Numbered from the stretch's first letter, positions 23,054 through 32,400 are shown. The stretch: 32,400 nt of DNA from an uncultured Collinsella sp. (GCA_902496845.1 CABVCJ010000020.1:1-32400); one strand, 5' to 3'. Program-made: numbers and translations. The notes: a model not told the origin generated them from the letters alone.

Positions 23054-23965
23054 ATGAACGCTTCATCGCTTTCCTTCCAAGACATCATCCTGCGCCTCCA
23101 GCAGTACTGGGGCGAGCAGGGCTGCGTCATTATGCAGCCCTATGACTCCGAGGTCGGTGCCGGTACCTTCCACACCGCGACCACGCTGCGCTCGCTCGGT
23201 CCCGCCGAGTGGCGCACCTGCTACGCTCAGCCTTGCCGCCGTCCCGCCGACGGCCGCTACGGCGAGAACCCCAACCGCATGCAGCACTACTATCAGTTCC
23301 AGGTGCTCATCAAGCCGTCGCCGGTCAACGCCCAGGAGCTTTACCTGGGGTCTCTTGCTGCCATTGGCCTGGACCCCAACGACCATGACGTCCGTTTTGT
23401 CGAGGACGACTGGGAGAGCCCGACCCTGGGCGCCTGGGGCCTTGGCTGGGAGGTCTGGCTCAACGGCATGGAGGTTACGCAGTTCACGTACTTCCAGCAG
23501 GTGGGCGGCATCGAGGTCGACCCCGTGCCCGTCGAGATCACCTATGGCCTGGAGCGTATCGCCATGTACGCCCAGGGCGTCAACTCCGTCTATGACCTGG
23601 TGTGGAGCTATCTGCCCGACGGCACGCCGATGACTTATGGCGACGTGTTCCTGGAGAACGAGCGCGAGTTTAGTGCCTACAACTTTGAGGTCGCCAACGT
23701 CGAGATGATGCGTCAGAAGTTTGACGACTACGAGGCCGAGTGCCACTCCTGCCTTGAGCGCAAGCTGCCGCTGCCCGCTTACGACTGCGTCATGAAGTGC
23801 AGCCATGCTTTCAACCTGCTCGATGCCCGCGGCGCACTGTCTGCGGTCGAGCGTGCCAACTACATCTTGCGCGTCCGCGCCGTCGCCAAGGCGTGCTGCG
23901 AGGCCTATATGGCCGAGGTCGCCGGAGTCAACGAGAATGCCGACCAGGAAGGCGAGGTGGCGTAA
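23054..23965 (+). CDS. glyQ: Glycyl-tRNA synthetase alpha subunit
   Basis: GlyQ is the catalytic subunit of the bacterial alpha2-beta2 glycyl-tRNA synthetase. The 303-residue protein has the class II motifs in FQDIILRLQQYWGEQGCVIMQPYDSEVGAGT, the WRTCYAQPCRRPADGRYGENPNRMQHYYQFQVLIKP block (motif 2 region) and VEITYGLERIAMY (motif 3). The ATG follows a GAGGGGAT purine-rich stretch. The 59-base gap after lepB holds a TATAGT at 23002-23007 that may be a -10, without a matching -35. The gap is too short for a T-box leader. Confidence 0.97.
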   Translation: MNASSLSFQDIILRLQQYWGEQGCVIMQPYDSEVGAGTFHTATTLRSLGPAEWRTCYAQPCRRPADGRYGENPNRMQHYYQFQVLIKPSPVNAQELYLGSLAAIGLDPNDHDVRFVEDDWESPTLGAWGLGWEVWLNGMEVTQFTYFQQVGGIEVDPVPVEITYGLERIAMYAQGVNSVYDLVWSYLPDGTPMTYGDVFLENEREFSAYNFEVANVEMMRQKFDDYEAECHSCLERKLPLPAYDCVMKCSHAFNLLDARGALSAVERANYILRVRAVAKACCEAYMAEVAGVNENADQEGEVA

Positions 23966-23968
23966 GCC

Positions 23969-26065
23969 ATGGCAGACGCTAAGGATTTCCTGTTTGAAAT
24001 CGGTACGGAGGAAATGCCCTCCGCACCGTTGAACAATGCCGTCAAGCAGCTCGGCACCATGATCGCCAAGGGTCTCGACGAGGCCGGTCTGGCCCATGGC
24101 GAGGTCCGCGTGATCTCGAGCCCGCGTCGACTGGCTGCGCTCGTGGCCAACGTCGCCACCGCGACCGATGAGGTCCATGAGGTCAAGCGCGGTCCCGCGG
24201 CAAACATTGCCTTTGATGCCGACGGCAACGCCACCAAGGCCGCTCAGGGCTTCGCCCGCAAGTGCGGTGTGGCTGCCAAGGATCTGGTTCGACGCGAGGA
24301 CACTGACGGCCGCGAGTACGTGTTCGCCGAGAAGAACATTCCCTCCGCACCGGCTACCCCGATCCTGACGGCCCTGTGCGAGAAGACCATCGCCGGCCTG
24401 CAGTGGCCCAACTACCGCAGCCAGCGCTGGGGCCACGAGCACGCTACGTTTGTTCGTCCGGTCCGTTGGATCTGCTGCCTTTTGGGCGAGGACGTCGTGC
24501 CCGTGTCGTTTGCCGACGTGACGAGTGGCAACACCACGCGTGGTCATCGCGTACTTGGTCCCGGTGACCATGTGGTCGCCAGCCCCGCTGTTTACGAGCA
24601 GGTGCTTGAGGACGCCGGCGTGCTTTCTGCCGAGCGTCGTCGTGAGGCCATCCTTGCCGGCATCGCCGAGGTCGAGGCCGCTCGCCCCGGCTGCCATGTC
24701 GACACGCCCAAGAAGGTCTTTGAGGAGGTCATCAACCTCTGCGAGTGGCCGACGGTGCTCGTTGGTACCTTTGACGAGGAGTTCCTCAAGGTCCCGCACG
24801 AGATCATCTGCGAGTCCATGCTCACCAACCAGCGCTACTTCCCGATCTATGACGGCGAGGGCAAGCTTACGCGTGAGTTCGTGGTCGTTTCCAACAGCAA
24901 GCCCGAGAATGCCGAGCGCGTGATCGACGGCAACGAGCGCGTCGTGCGCGCCCGTCTGGACGACGCCAAGTTCTTCTACGAGGAGGACCTGAAGATCTCC
25001 CTCGACGAGTTCCGCGAGCGTCTGGCCAAGGTCGCCTTCCAGGAGAAGCTCGGCAGCGTGCTCGCCAAGTCCGAGCGCATTGAGCAGCTTGCGCTCGCCA
25101 TCGCTCGCGAGGCCCATCTGGGCGCCCACCTGGCTGCCGATGCCGCACGCGCCGCGCACCTGTGCAAGGCCGACCTGGTGTCCAACGCCGTCGTCGAGTT
25201 CACGAGCCAGCAGGGCGTAATGGGTGGTTATTACGCCAGCGCGATGGGGGAGAACGACGAGGTCACCCACGCCATTCGCGATCATTATCGTCCCCGCTTT
25301 GCCGGTGATGAGCTGCCCGAGGGCACCGCTGGCTGCATCGTGGCCTGTGCCGACAAGCTCGATACCATTGCCGGTATTTTTGCCATCGGCGAGCCCCCGA
25401 CCGGCTCTTCGGACCCCTACGCGCTGCGTCGCGCCGCCATCGGCATCATCAACATCCTGCGCGATCGTCTGCCGATCGACCCCACGTCGCTGATCGACTT
25501 CGCCCTTGAGCTCTATAGCGAGCAGGGCATTGAGTTTGACGCCGCCGAGGTCGCCCAGCAGGTCCGCGACTTCTTCCACGGCCGCCTGGTGAGCATGGCC
25601 CGCGATGAGAAGATTCCGGCCGATACCGTTGCCGCCGTCTCCGCGGTGCACATCATCGCCCCGTCCATCTTCTTCGCCCGCTGTGCCGCGCTCGACGAGG
25701 CCCGCAAGAACGATGCCGAGACCTTCGACAACCTGGCTACCGCCTATGCCCGCGCCGCGCACATCTCCAAGCCCGAGCTGGGTGCGGAGTACGACCGCAG
25801 CCTGATGGGCGAGGCCGAGCTCGCGCTCGCCGATGCCTCCGAGGCTGCTCAGACCGCTGTCGATGACGCCCTTGCTGCCGAGGATTACCCGGCCGCATTT
25901 GCCGCCCTTGCCGCCCTGCGTGCCCCCATCGACCGCTTCTTCGACGAGGTTATGGTCATGGACAAGGACGAGCAGCTTCGCGATAATCGCCTTAAGCTGC
26001 TCAACCGCTTCGAGGCCGTTTTCTCCGGCATCGCCAACATCGGTGAGCTTGCCCGCAAAAAGTAA
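23969..26065 (+). CDS. glyS: Glycyl-tRNA synthetase beta subunit
   Basis: GlyS binds tRNA-Gly and is required for charging by the alpha subunit. The 698-residue length is normal. It starts with MADAKDFLFEIGTEEMPSAPL, the family opening (E-I-G-T-E-E-x-P). The central region includes the ANQRYFPIYD-like block (LTNQRYFPIYDGEGKL). The HD-like block FTSQQGVMGGYYA and the DKLDTIAGIFAIGEPPTGSSDPYALRRAA signature follow. The C-terminus is helical and anticodon-binding. It begins three bases after glyQ, giving equal subunit synthesis. Confidence 0.97.
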   Translation: MADAKDFLFEIGTEEMPSAPLNNAVKQLGTMIAKGLDEAGLAHGEVRVISSPRRLAALVANVATATDEVHEVKRGPAANIAFDADGNATKAAQGFARKCGVAAKDLVRREDTDGREYVFAEKNIPSAPATPILTALCEKTIAGLQWPNYRSQRWGHEHATFVRPVRWICCLLGEDVVPVSFADVTSGNTTRGHRVLGPGDHVVASPAVYEQVLEDAGVLSAERRREAILAGIAEVEAARPGCHVDTPKKVFEEVINLCEWPTVLVGTFDEEFLKVPHEIICESMLTNQRYFPIYDGEGKLTREFVVVSNSKPENAERVIDGNERVVRARLDDAKFFYEEDLKISLDEFRERLAKVAFQEKLGSVLAKSERIEQLALAIAREAHLGAHLAADAARAAHLCKADLVSNAVVEFTSQQGVMGGYYASAMGENDEVTHAIRDHYRPRFAGDELPEGTAGCIVACADKLDTIAGIFAIGEPPTGSSDPYALRRAAIGIINILRDRLPIDPTSLIDFALELYSEQGIEFDAAEVAQQVRDFFHGRLVSMARDEKIPADTVAAVSAVHIIAPSIFFARCAALDEARKNDAETFDNLATAYARAAHISKPELGAEYDRSLMGEAELALADASEAAQTAVDDALAAEDYPAAFAALAALRAPIDRFFDEVMVMDKDEQLRDNRLKLLNRFEAVFSGIANIGELARKK

Positions 26066-26099
26066 GCCAGCCTGCGCGTAAGCGCAAAAGGAGCCCCGC

Positions 26100-26975
26100 A
26101 TGGATTGCCCGGTCGCCGTTCGTCCCACCGTTATCGTTATCTCCGACTCTCTCGGCGATACCGCTTGTGAGGTGGTGCTTGCGGCGTCCGGGCAATTTGA
26201 TGAAGGGGCTTTTCGTCTCTTGCGCCTGCCCAAGGTGAACTCGGTGGAGCAGGTCAAGTCGTTTGTGGGCCCGCGCGTCGATGCGGACCATCGCGATATT
26301 GCCGTGTTCCACACCATTGTCGATCCGGCGCTTCGCGCCCGCGTGCTCGATTACCTGGGCATGCTGCATATTCGTTCGGTTGACCTGATCGGCCCAGCGC
26401 TCGCCGTGCTGTCGTCGCTCATCGGTGTGCCGCCCAAGGGCGTCGCGGGCGTGATTCACAAGACCGATGACCGCTATTTCCATCGCATCGAGGCCATGGA
26501 GTATTTCGTTGAACACGATGACGGGCGCGGTTGCGACGATCTGTCGGGTGCCGATATCGTGCTGCTGGGCGTATCGCGCACGTCCAAGACGCCGCTGTCG
26601 ATGTATTTGGCCTATCAAGGTTATAAGGTTGCCAATGTTCCGTTGGCCCATGACATGGAGCCGCCGAAGTCGATTTACGAGGTTGACCCGATGCGGTTGT
26701 TCGGCTTGATTTCGACCGTTGACGTTATCTCCGAGATTCGTGATAGCCGCTTGGGCGATGACTATGCTCGCGCCGTCGCCGGCTCCTATGCTGAGCCTGA
26801 GAGCGTGCGCAGCGAGCTCGAGGAGGCCCGTGCTCTTATGAAGCGCCTGGGCTGCTTTGTGGTGCGCACCGACGGCAAAGCGATCGAGGAGAGCGCCTCC
26901 GAGATCATCGCTCACCTCGAAGAGATTCAAGAGGCAAGAGCCAGCCGGGCCGCCCGCCGCGCCCAACAGCAGTAG
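26100..26975 (+). CDS. Pyruvate phosphate dikinase regulatory protein (PDRP / DUF299)
   Basis: A bifunctional enzyme that inactivates PPDK or PEP synthase by ADP-dependent phosphorylation of a Thr near the catalytic His, and reactivates it by phosphate-dependent removal giving pyrophosphate. Family names include ppsR and yqfL. The 291-residue protein has the N-terminal ISDSLGDTA block, the HRIEAMEYFVEHDDG motif near residues 128-142 and a P-loop GVSRTSKT at 157-164, followed by PLSMYLAYQGYKVANVPL. AAAGGAG precedes the ATG. It follows glyS by 34 bases and is the next gene before ppdK, making PPDK rather than PEP synthase the likely target. Confidence 0.93.
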   Translation: MDCPVAVRPTVIVISDSLGDTACEVVLAASGQFDEGAFRLLRLPKVNSVEQVKSFVGPRVDADHRDIAVFHTIVDPALRARVLDYLGMLHIRSVDLIGPALAVLSSLIGVPPKGVAGVIHKTDDRYFHRIEAMEYFVEHDDGRGCDDLSGADIVLLGVSRTSKTPLSMYLAYQGYKVANVPLAHDMEPPKSIYEVDPMRLFGLISTVDVISEIRDSRLGDDYARAVAGSYAEPESVRSELEEARALMKRLGCFVVRTDGKAIEESASEIIAHLEEIQEARASRAARRAQQQ

Positions 26976-26996
26976 TCCTTTCTGGGATGATTTTTC

Positions 26997-27057
26997 TGGG
27001 ACGGGGTCGAACGCTCGTGTGGGGGTAGCTAAAATAGCCCCGTCCCAAATTAGCTAC
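26997..27057. repeat. Interlocked inverted-repeat element
   Basis: Two perfect inverted repeats overlap. TGGGACGGGG at 26997-27006 pairs with 27038-27047 (10 bp), and GTAGCTAA at 27025-27032 pairs with TTAGCTAC at 27050-27057 (8 bp). The order left1-left2-right1-right2 would form either an H-type pseudoknot or two mutually exclusive hairpins in RNA. Part of the element (27022-27050, reverse strand) resembles 18966-18992. It could end the PDRP transcript. Confidence 0.7.
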
Positions 27058-27081
27058 TTATGGTAAAGCGATTTAGCAAAG

Positions 27082-27104
27082 AACTTGCATTTGACCTGCA
27101 AGTT
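27082..27104. promoter_or_regulatory. Operator-like inverted repeat upstream of ppdK
   Basis: AACTTGCA at 27082-27089 and TGCAAGTT at 27097-27104 form a perfect 8-bp inverted repeat around a seven-base spacer that contains the proposed -35. A repressor or activator site is a natural reading; the factor is unknown. Confidence 0.5.
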
Positions 27105-27121
27105 TGCTGCATTGGTATCTT
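27091..27121 (+). promoter_or_regulatory. Possible ppdK promoter
   Basis: TTGACC at 27091-27096 and TATCTT at 27116-27121, with TG at 27113-27114, form an extended -10 promoter with a long 19-base spacer. Such spacing often goes with activator-dependent promoters. It would give a leader of about 170 bases. Confidence 0.4.
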
Positions 27122-27136
27122 CATGAGGTAACCACC

Positions 27137-27174
27137 TTTACCTACCGTTTACCGCCATATTTACCTCGTTTACC
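27137..27174. repeat. Four TTTACC direct repeats, possible binding-site array
   Basis: TTTACC occurs at 27137-27142, 27148-27153, 27160-27165 and 27169-27174, with start-to-start spacings of 11, 12 and 9 bases, close to one helix turn. A complementary GGTAAA is at 27062-27067 and GGTAACC at 27127-27133. All lie on the same face of the DNA around the proposed promoter, consistent with cooperative binding of a regulator. Confidence 0.5.
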
Positions 27175-27264
27175 AAACCCCGCGCTCTCTACGCAAGTCC
27201 GTTCAATGCCCGCCGTATAGTTCCCTCACGGCCCGCATCCGGCGGGTCGATTCGTCACCACGGT

Positions 27265-27282
27265 CGTGCGCGAGAGCGCATG
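27265..27282 (+). promoter_or_regulatory. Leader hairpin with GNRA loop before the ppdK SD
   Basis: Bases 27265-27271 pair with 27276-27282 (7 bp, one G-U) around a GAGA tetraloop. It ends one or two bases before the purine-rich GAAGGGGA SD, so folding could affect ribosome access. Confidence 0.4.
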
Positions 27283-27296
27283 GAAGGGGAAGTATC

Positions 27297-30045
<2,749 letters not shown>

Positions 30046-30083
30046 CGTTTTGGGTTTGGGCGCCTAGCGTAGCCCCCTTCATG

Positions 30084-30111
30084 CCGCCCGTCTCATTCGT
30101 GAGGTGGGCGG
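30084..30111 (+). terminator. Stem-loop with UUCG loop after ppdK
   Basis: Bases 30084-30095 pair with 30100-30111 over 12 positions (two G-U) around a TTCG tetraloop. Only a weak T-containing tail (TTATC) follows directly, with T-runs about 15-25 bases further on. It probably ends or weakens the ppdK transcript. Confidence 0.65.
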
Positions 30112-30157
30112 TTATCATGTGCGGGTTTTGTCTTTTTGTCTGCGTAAAAAATTGTTC

Positions 30158-30185
30158 TTGCAGCAGAAACCCGCGCGTGTATACT
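30158..30185 (+). promoter_or_regulatory. rplS promoter
   Basis: TTGCAG at 30158-30163 and TATACT at 30180-30185 are 16 bases apart. The -10 is strong. Transcription would start near 30192, leaving a 63-base leader. Confidence 0.55.
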
Positions 30186-30206
30186 CGAATACGTTTGTTC
30201 AACTAC

Positions 30207-30230
30207 GTGCCGGCCAAGGTGGTACGGCAC
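30207..30230 (+). promoter_or_regulatory. Stem-loop in the rplS leader
   Basis: GTGCCG at 30207-30212 pairs with CGGCAC at 30225-30230, with a possible inner GCC/GGT helix. It lies between the promoter and the SD. Ribosomal protein leaders often bind their own product; that role here is a guess. Confidence 0.4.
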
Positions 30231-30254
30231 CTCTAGAAGAGTAAGGAATTGCAC

Positions 30255-30596
30255 ATGGATTACATCCGCGCAATCGAGCGTCAGCAGATCCGCGAGGACA
30301 TTCCTCAGGTTCGCGTCGCCGACAACGTCAAGGTTCACTACCGCATTAAGGAAGGCGACCGCGAGCGCATCCAGGTCTTCCAGGGTGACGTCATCCGCAT
30401 GGCCGGCGCCGGTGCCCGTGAGACCTTCACCGTCCGCAAGATTTCCTTCGGTGTCGGTGTTGAGCGTACCTTCCCGCTTCACAGCCCCAAGATCGCCAAG
30501 CTCGAGGTCGTTCGTCATGGTCGCGTCCGTCGCGCCAAGCTGTACTACCTTCGCGACAAGGTGGGCAAGGCTGCTCGCATCCCCGAGAAGCGCTAA
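30255..30596 (+). CDS. rplS: 50S ribosomal protein L19
   Basis: L19 sits at the 30S-50S interface. The 113-residue product is a standard L19: VRVADNVKVHYRIKEGDRERIQVFQGDVI, then TFTVRKISFGVGVERTFPLHSPKIAKLEVVRHGRVRRAKLYYLRDKVGKAARI. The ATG at 30255 has AAGGA seven bases upstream. A TTG two codons earlier (30249) is in frame but too close to the SD. The gene has its own promoter here and is separated from trmD by the glyQS-ppdK block. A terminator follows, but rnhB starts shortly after it. Confidence 0.97.
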   Translation: MDYIRAIERQQIREDIPQVRVADNVKVHYRIKEGDRERIQVFQGDVIRMAGAGARETFTVRKISFGVGVERTFPLHSPKIAKLEVVRHGRVRRAKLYYLRDKVGKAARIPEKR

Positions 30597-30630
30597 GAAG
30601 ATCGCAGCGTCTGTCCACTCATTTGGACAC

Positions 30631-30659
30631 AAGGGTCACCTTCGGGTGGCCCTTCTTTT
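30631..30659 (+). terminator. Intrinsic terminator after rplS
   Basis: Bases 30631-30640 pair with 30645-30654 (10 bp, one U-G) around a TTCG loop, followed by CTTTTTATC. A smaller six-base stem (30612-30617 with 30624-30629) lies just upstream. rnhB begins 36 bases after the stem, so its expression probably needs readthrough. Confidence 0.88.
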
Positions 30660-30675
30660 TATCTGATTTGCATGC

Positions 30676-30683
30676 AAGGAGGG
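30676..30683 (+). promoter_or_regulatory. SD site that sets the rnhB start
   Basis: AAGGAGGG ends six bases before the ATG at 30690. An in-frame ATG at 30672 lies upstream of this SD and is therefore unlikely to be used. Confidence 0.8.
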
Positions 30684-30689
30684 CCTGGT

Positions 30690-31478
30690 ATGGCCAACAT
30701 GACGAGCTCGGTTTCGGCATCGCAGGTTGCCGGCGAGCTGGCGAGCGCCACGTTTGAGGAGATTCCCGCCCTCGTGGAGCATTATCGCGAGGATCCGCGC
30801 CAGCAGGTGATCAAGGCTTGCGAGCGTGCCCTAAAGCGCTATGCCAAGGAGCTTGCCGAGCGCGAGCGCGTCAACGGCATGTACGAGCTTATGCATGAGC
30901 TCGGCGGTGATGGTGTGGTCGTGGGCGTCGACGAGGTGGGCCGTGGCTCGGTAGCGGGTCCTTTGACGGTGTGCGCCGTGTGCCTTCCGATGGAGCCGCG
31001 CATCTGGGGCATCAACGATTCCAAAAAGCTCACGCCGGCGCGCCGCGAGTTGCTCTCGGTGAAGATTGCCGAGGTGGCAACTGCTATCGGCTTTTGCCAT
31101 ATCGCTCCTGCAGATATCGATGAGATGGGCATGGCCCGCGCCATTCGCGCCGCTGTCGCGGGTGCGGTGGCCGATACGGGGCTTGAGCCCGATTGCGTGC
31201 TTATGGACGGTAACCCCTTGGGCGCCGTTCCCAACGAGCGCGACGTGGTGAAGGGCGATGCCAAAATCGCCTGTATCGCCGCGGCGTCCATCATGGCAAA
31301 GGTCACGCGTGACGAGATGATGGTCGAGTACGACGCCGAGTATCCCGAGTACCATTTGGCCGAATCGAAAGGCTATGCGAGCCCCGAGCACATCGAGGCC
31401 ATTCGCAAACATGGTCTTTCTCCGCTGCATCGTGTGAGCTTTTGCGGAAACTTTCTGCAGACTGAGCGCCTTTTCTAG
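30690..31478 (+). CDS. rnhB: Ribonuclease HII
   Basis: RNase HII cuts RNA in RNA-DNA hybrids and removes single ribonucleotides from DNA. The 262-residue protein has the catalytic acids: D81-E82 in GVDEVGRGSVAGP, D173 in LMDGNP and D208 in VTRDEM. The end signature KGYASPEHIEAIRKHGLSPLHRVSF is typical of the family. About 75 N-terminal residues precede the catalytic core and are helical and charged (CERALKRYAKELAERERVNGMYELM); such an extension occurs in several Gram-positive RnhB proteins. The order rplS-rnhB-yraN-comM is conserved in many bacteria. Confidence 0.96.
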   Translation: MANMTSSVSASQVAGELASATFEEIPALVEHYREDPRQQVIKACERALKRYAKELAERERVNGMYELMHELGGDGVVVGVDEVGRGSVAGPLTVCAVCLPMEPRIWGINDSKKLTPARRELLSVKIAEVATAIGFCHIAPADIDEMGMARAIRAAVAGAVADTGLEPDCVLMDGNPLGAVPNERDVVKGDAKIACIAAASIMAKVTRDEMMVEYDAEYPEYHLAESKGYASPEHIEAIRKHGLSPLHRVSFCGNFLQTERLF

Positions 31479-31526
31479 GTCAATTGTGAAGACAGGGACC
31501 TTAAGGGTTCCATAAACCTGCTGGTA

Positions 31527-31562
31527 GGGGCCGCGTGGAACGCCATTGTTGCATGCGGCCCC
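31527..31562 (+). terminator. Stem-loop after rnhB
   Basis: GGGGCCGC at 31527-31534 pairs perfectly with 31555-31562, extended by three more pairs (one G-U) to 31537/31552. The tail TCATTTGTC has few T residues, so it is a weak intrinsic terminator. The rest of the 188-base gap before yraN shows no gene and no convincing promoter. Confidence 0.5.
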
Positions 31563-31654
31563 TCATTTGTCGGCATTTGGTTGGCTCTTGGTTTGCTTCC
31601 GGTACTTACCCGCATGAAACCTGCCCTCATTATCGGGGCAATGCAGGGAGTGGG

Positions 31655-31661
31655 AAAGGAG
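31655..31661 (+). promoter_or_regulatory. SD site that sets the yraN start
   Basis: AAAGGAG lies five bases before the ATG at 31667. The frame is open from 31535, but the extra 44 residues are Cys- and His-rich and unlike the family. Confidence 0.75.
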
Positions 31662-31666
31662 ACCCC

Positions 31667-32152
31667 ATGTGTGCCGCAGTCAAAATGAGCAAGACGCAGC
31701 AGCTCAAGGAGCGTTGGGAAGAGGGGGAGCTCGATTGCGGGTCGATCACGCCCGAGTTTATCAAGGGACTCAGTCCTCGCGAGCTCGGCATGCTGGGCGA
31801 GCTTATCGCAATCGATTACTTTAACGAGCGCGGCTATGCATTGCTGGAACAAGGCTATCGATGCTCGGAGGGCGAGGCCGACCTGGTTCTGCTCGATGAG
31901 CTCGACGATGTGGTGGTGATGGCCGAGGTCAAGACCAGGCGTGTTGCGCTGGATTGCGACACGCGGGTGTTTCCCGAGGAAGCGGTGAATGCCCAAAAGC
32001 AGCGGCGCTATCGTCGCATCGCGAGTTGCTATCTCATGGAGCATTATCCGCTCAAGGCGATCCGCTTCGATGCCGTGGGCGTCACCATTCGCGGCGGGCA
32101 TATCGCCGAGATCGAGCACCAGTACAACGCGTTCGATTGGCAGGTGTCGTGA
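31667..32152 (+). CDS. yraN: YraN family (UPF0102) nuclease-like protein
   Basis: A 161-residue protein of the UPF0102 family, with a restriction-endonuclease-like fold. The family pattern is visible: LGELIAIDYFNERGYALLEQGYR, then E70-x-D72 in SEGEADLVL, and E87-x-K89 in AEVKTRR, which together make the E...D...ExK metal site. The C-terminal IRFDAVGVTI strand is also typical. An N-terminal extension of ~40 residues precedes the core. Its cellular role is not settled; its usual neighbours rnhB and comM suggest DNA handling. The stop overlaps the comM start by one base. Confidence 0.9.
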   Translation: MCAAVKMSKTQQLKERWEEGELDCGSITPEFIKGLSPRELGMLGELIAIDYFNERGYALLEQGYRCSEGEADLVLLDELDDVVVMAEVKTRRVALDCDTRVFPEEAVNAQKQRRYRRIASCYLMEHYPLKAIRFDAVGVTIRGGHIAEIEHQYNAFDWQVS

Positions 32153-32400
32153 TGGCGTTCGAAACCTTTGCCGTTCACGCTGCCTGCATCCGCGGTGTCG
32201 AGGCGATTCCCGTCACAGTCGAGGTATCGCTTGCGGGCGGCATCCCGGGCATCCAGATGCTCGGTATCCCGAGTATGGAGGTCATGGAGTCGCGCGGGCG
32301 CATTCGCTGTGCGATGCGCTCCGCCGGATTCGAGATCCCGCGCTCGGGCATTACGGTCAATCTGGCGCCGGGCGATATTCGCAAGACCGGTAGCGGCTTT
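32152..32400 (+). CDS. comM: ComM / YifB family Mg-chelatase-like AAA+ ATPase (3' end outside window)
   Basis: Only the first 83 codons are present. They read MAFETFAVHAACIRGVEAIP, then the family signatures VEVSLAGGIPGIQMLGIPSMEVMESRGRIR and FEIPRSGITVNLAPGDIRKTGSGF, characteristic of the N-terminal ChlI domain of ComM/YifB. In naturally competent bacteria ComM is a helicase that extends branch migration during transformation. The start ATG overlaps the yraN stop (TGATG), so the two are co-translated. The Walker motifs lie beyond the window. Confidence 0.92.
   Translation, partial: MAFETFAVHAACIRGVEAIPVTVEVSLAGGIPGIQMLGIPSMEVMESRGRIRCAMRSAGFEIPRSGITVNLAPGDIRKTGSGF

Larger units (their letters stand above)
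26976..27296 (+). other. Non-coding region between PDRP and ppdK
   Basis: This 321-base stretch holds no plausible gene. In order it contains an interlocked inverted-repeat element (26997-27057), an 8-bp inverted repeat around a possible -35 (27082-27104), a possible promoter (27091-27121), four direct TTTACC boxes (27137-27174), and a structured leader with GC-rich pairings and a hairpin just before the ppdK SD (27209-27282). Such density points to a regulated promoter with a leader of about 170 bases. Confidence 0.6.

Noticed and set aside
23063..26317. A 1084-codon open frame on the minus strand opposite glyQ, glyS and the PDRP start
   Set aside because: It is antisense to clear, conserved genes, has no recognisable domain, and is Gly/Val/Leu/Asp-rich as expected for a shadow frame in GC-rich coding DNA.
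26976..27296. CRISPR array or tandem repeat locus suggested by the repeated TTTACC boxes
   Set aside because: The repeated unit is only six bases with variable spacing; there are no long direct repeats and no cas genes.
31535..31666. N-terminal extension of yraN upstream to 31535
   Set aside because: The added residues are Cys- and His-rich and unlike the family, and a strong SD precedes the ATG at 31667.

Overview
The window is about 32 kb of high-GC, gene-dense housekeeping sequence. Gene content and order, frequent TTG starts with strong Shine-Dalgarno (SD) sites, and a two-subunit GlyQ/GlyS glycyl-tRNA synthetase suggest an anaerobic gut Coriobacteriia (Actinomycetota), most like Collinsella. 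That assignment is inference; there is no 16S gene here. Nearly everything lies on the + strand; the one clear minus-strand gene is dinB. I see no tRNA, rRNA, CRISPR array, prophage or transposase.

Layout. (1) 1-1852: the 3' part of a CtpE-like P-type cation ATPase, followed by a perfect 26-bp inverted repeat. (2) 2039-5148: a zinc-ribbon membrane protein, then a cyclophilin and a TPR membrane protein that share a promoter. (3) 5264-14869: a rod-shape and elongasome run, mreB-mreC-mreD-PBP2-rodA, continuing into a DUF697-like protein and a radical SAM / DUF2344 pair. (4) 14937-18960: rplU-rpmA-obgE-nadD-yqeK-rsfS, a ribosome-assembly and NAD cluster with its own extended -10 promoter and a strong terminator at the end. 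(5) 19055-20302 (minus): dinB. (6) 20504-22994: rpsP-khpA-rimM-trmD-lepB. (7) 23054-30045: glyQ-glyS, the PPDK regulatory kinase/phosphorylase, and pyruvate phosphate dikinase (ppdK). ppdK carries a frameshift near 29679 that removes its PEP-site catalytic residues from the main frame. (8) 30255-32400: rplS-rnhB, then yraN and the start of comM.

How it fits together. Region 3 builds lateral wall peptidoglycan. Regions 4, 6 and 8 make ribosomal proteins and factors for ribosome and tRNA maturation. Region 7 pairs glycine charging with the pyruvate/PEP switch: the regulatory protein controls PPDK through a threonine beside its catalytic histidine, and that Thr-Ser-His triplet is visible here.

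I found no obviously new multi-gene system. The points most worth a second look are the ppdK frameshift, the repeated TTTACC boxes and inverted repeat in the 320-bp region before ppdK, an interlocked inverted-repeat element with a related copy 8 kb away, and a terminator-like hairpin just before obgE with no visible promoter after it.
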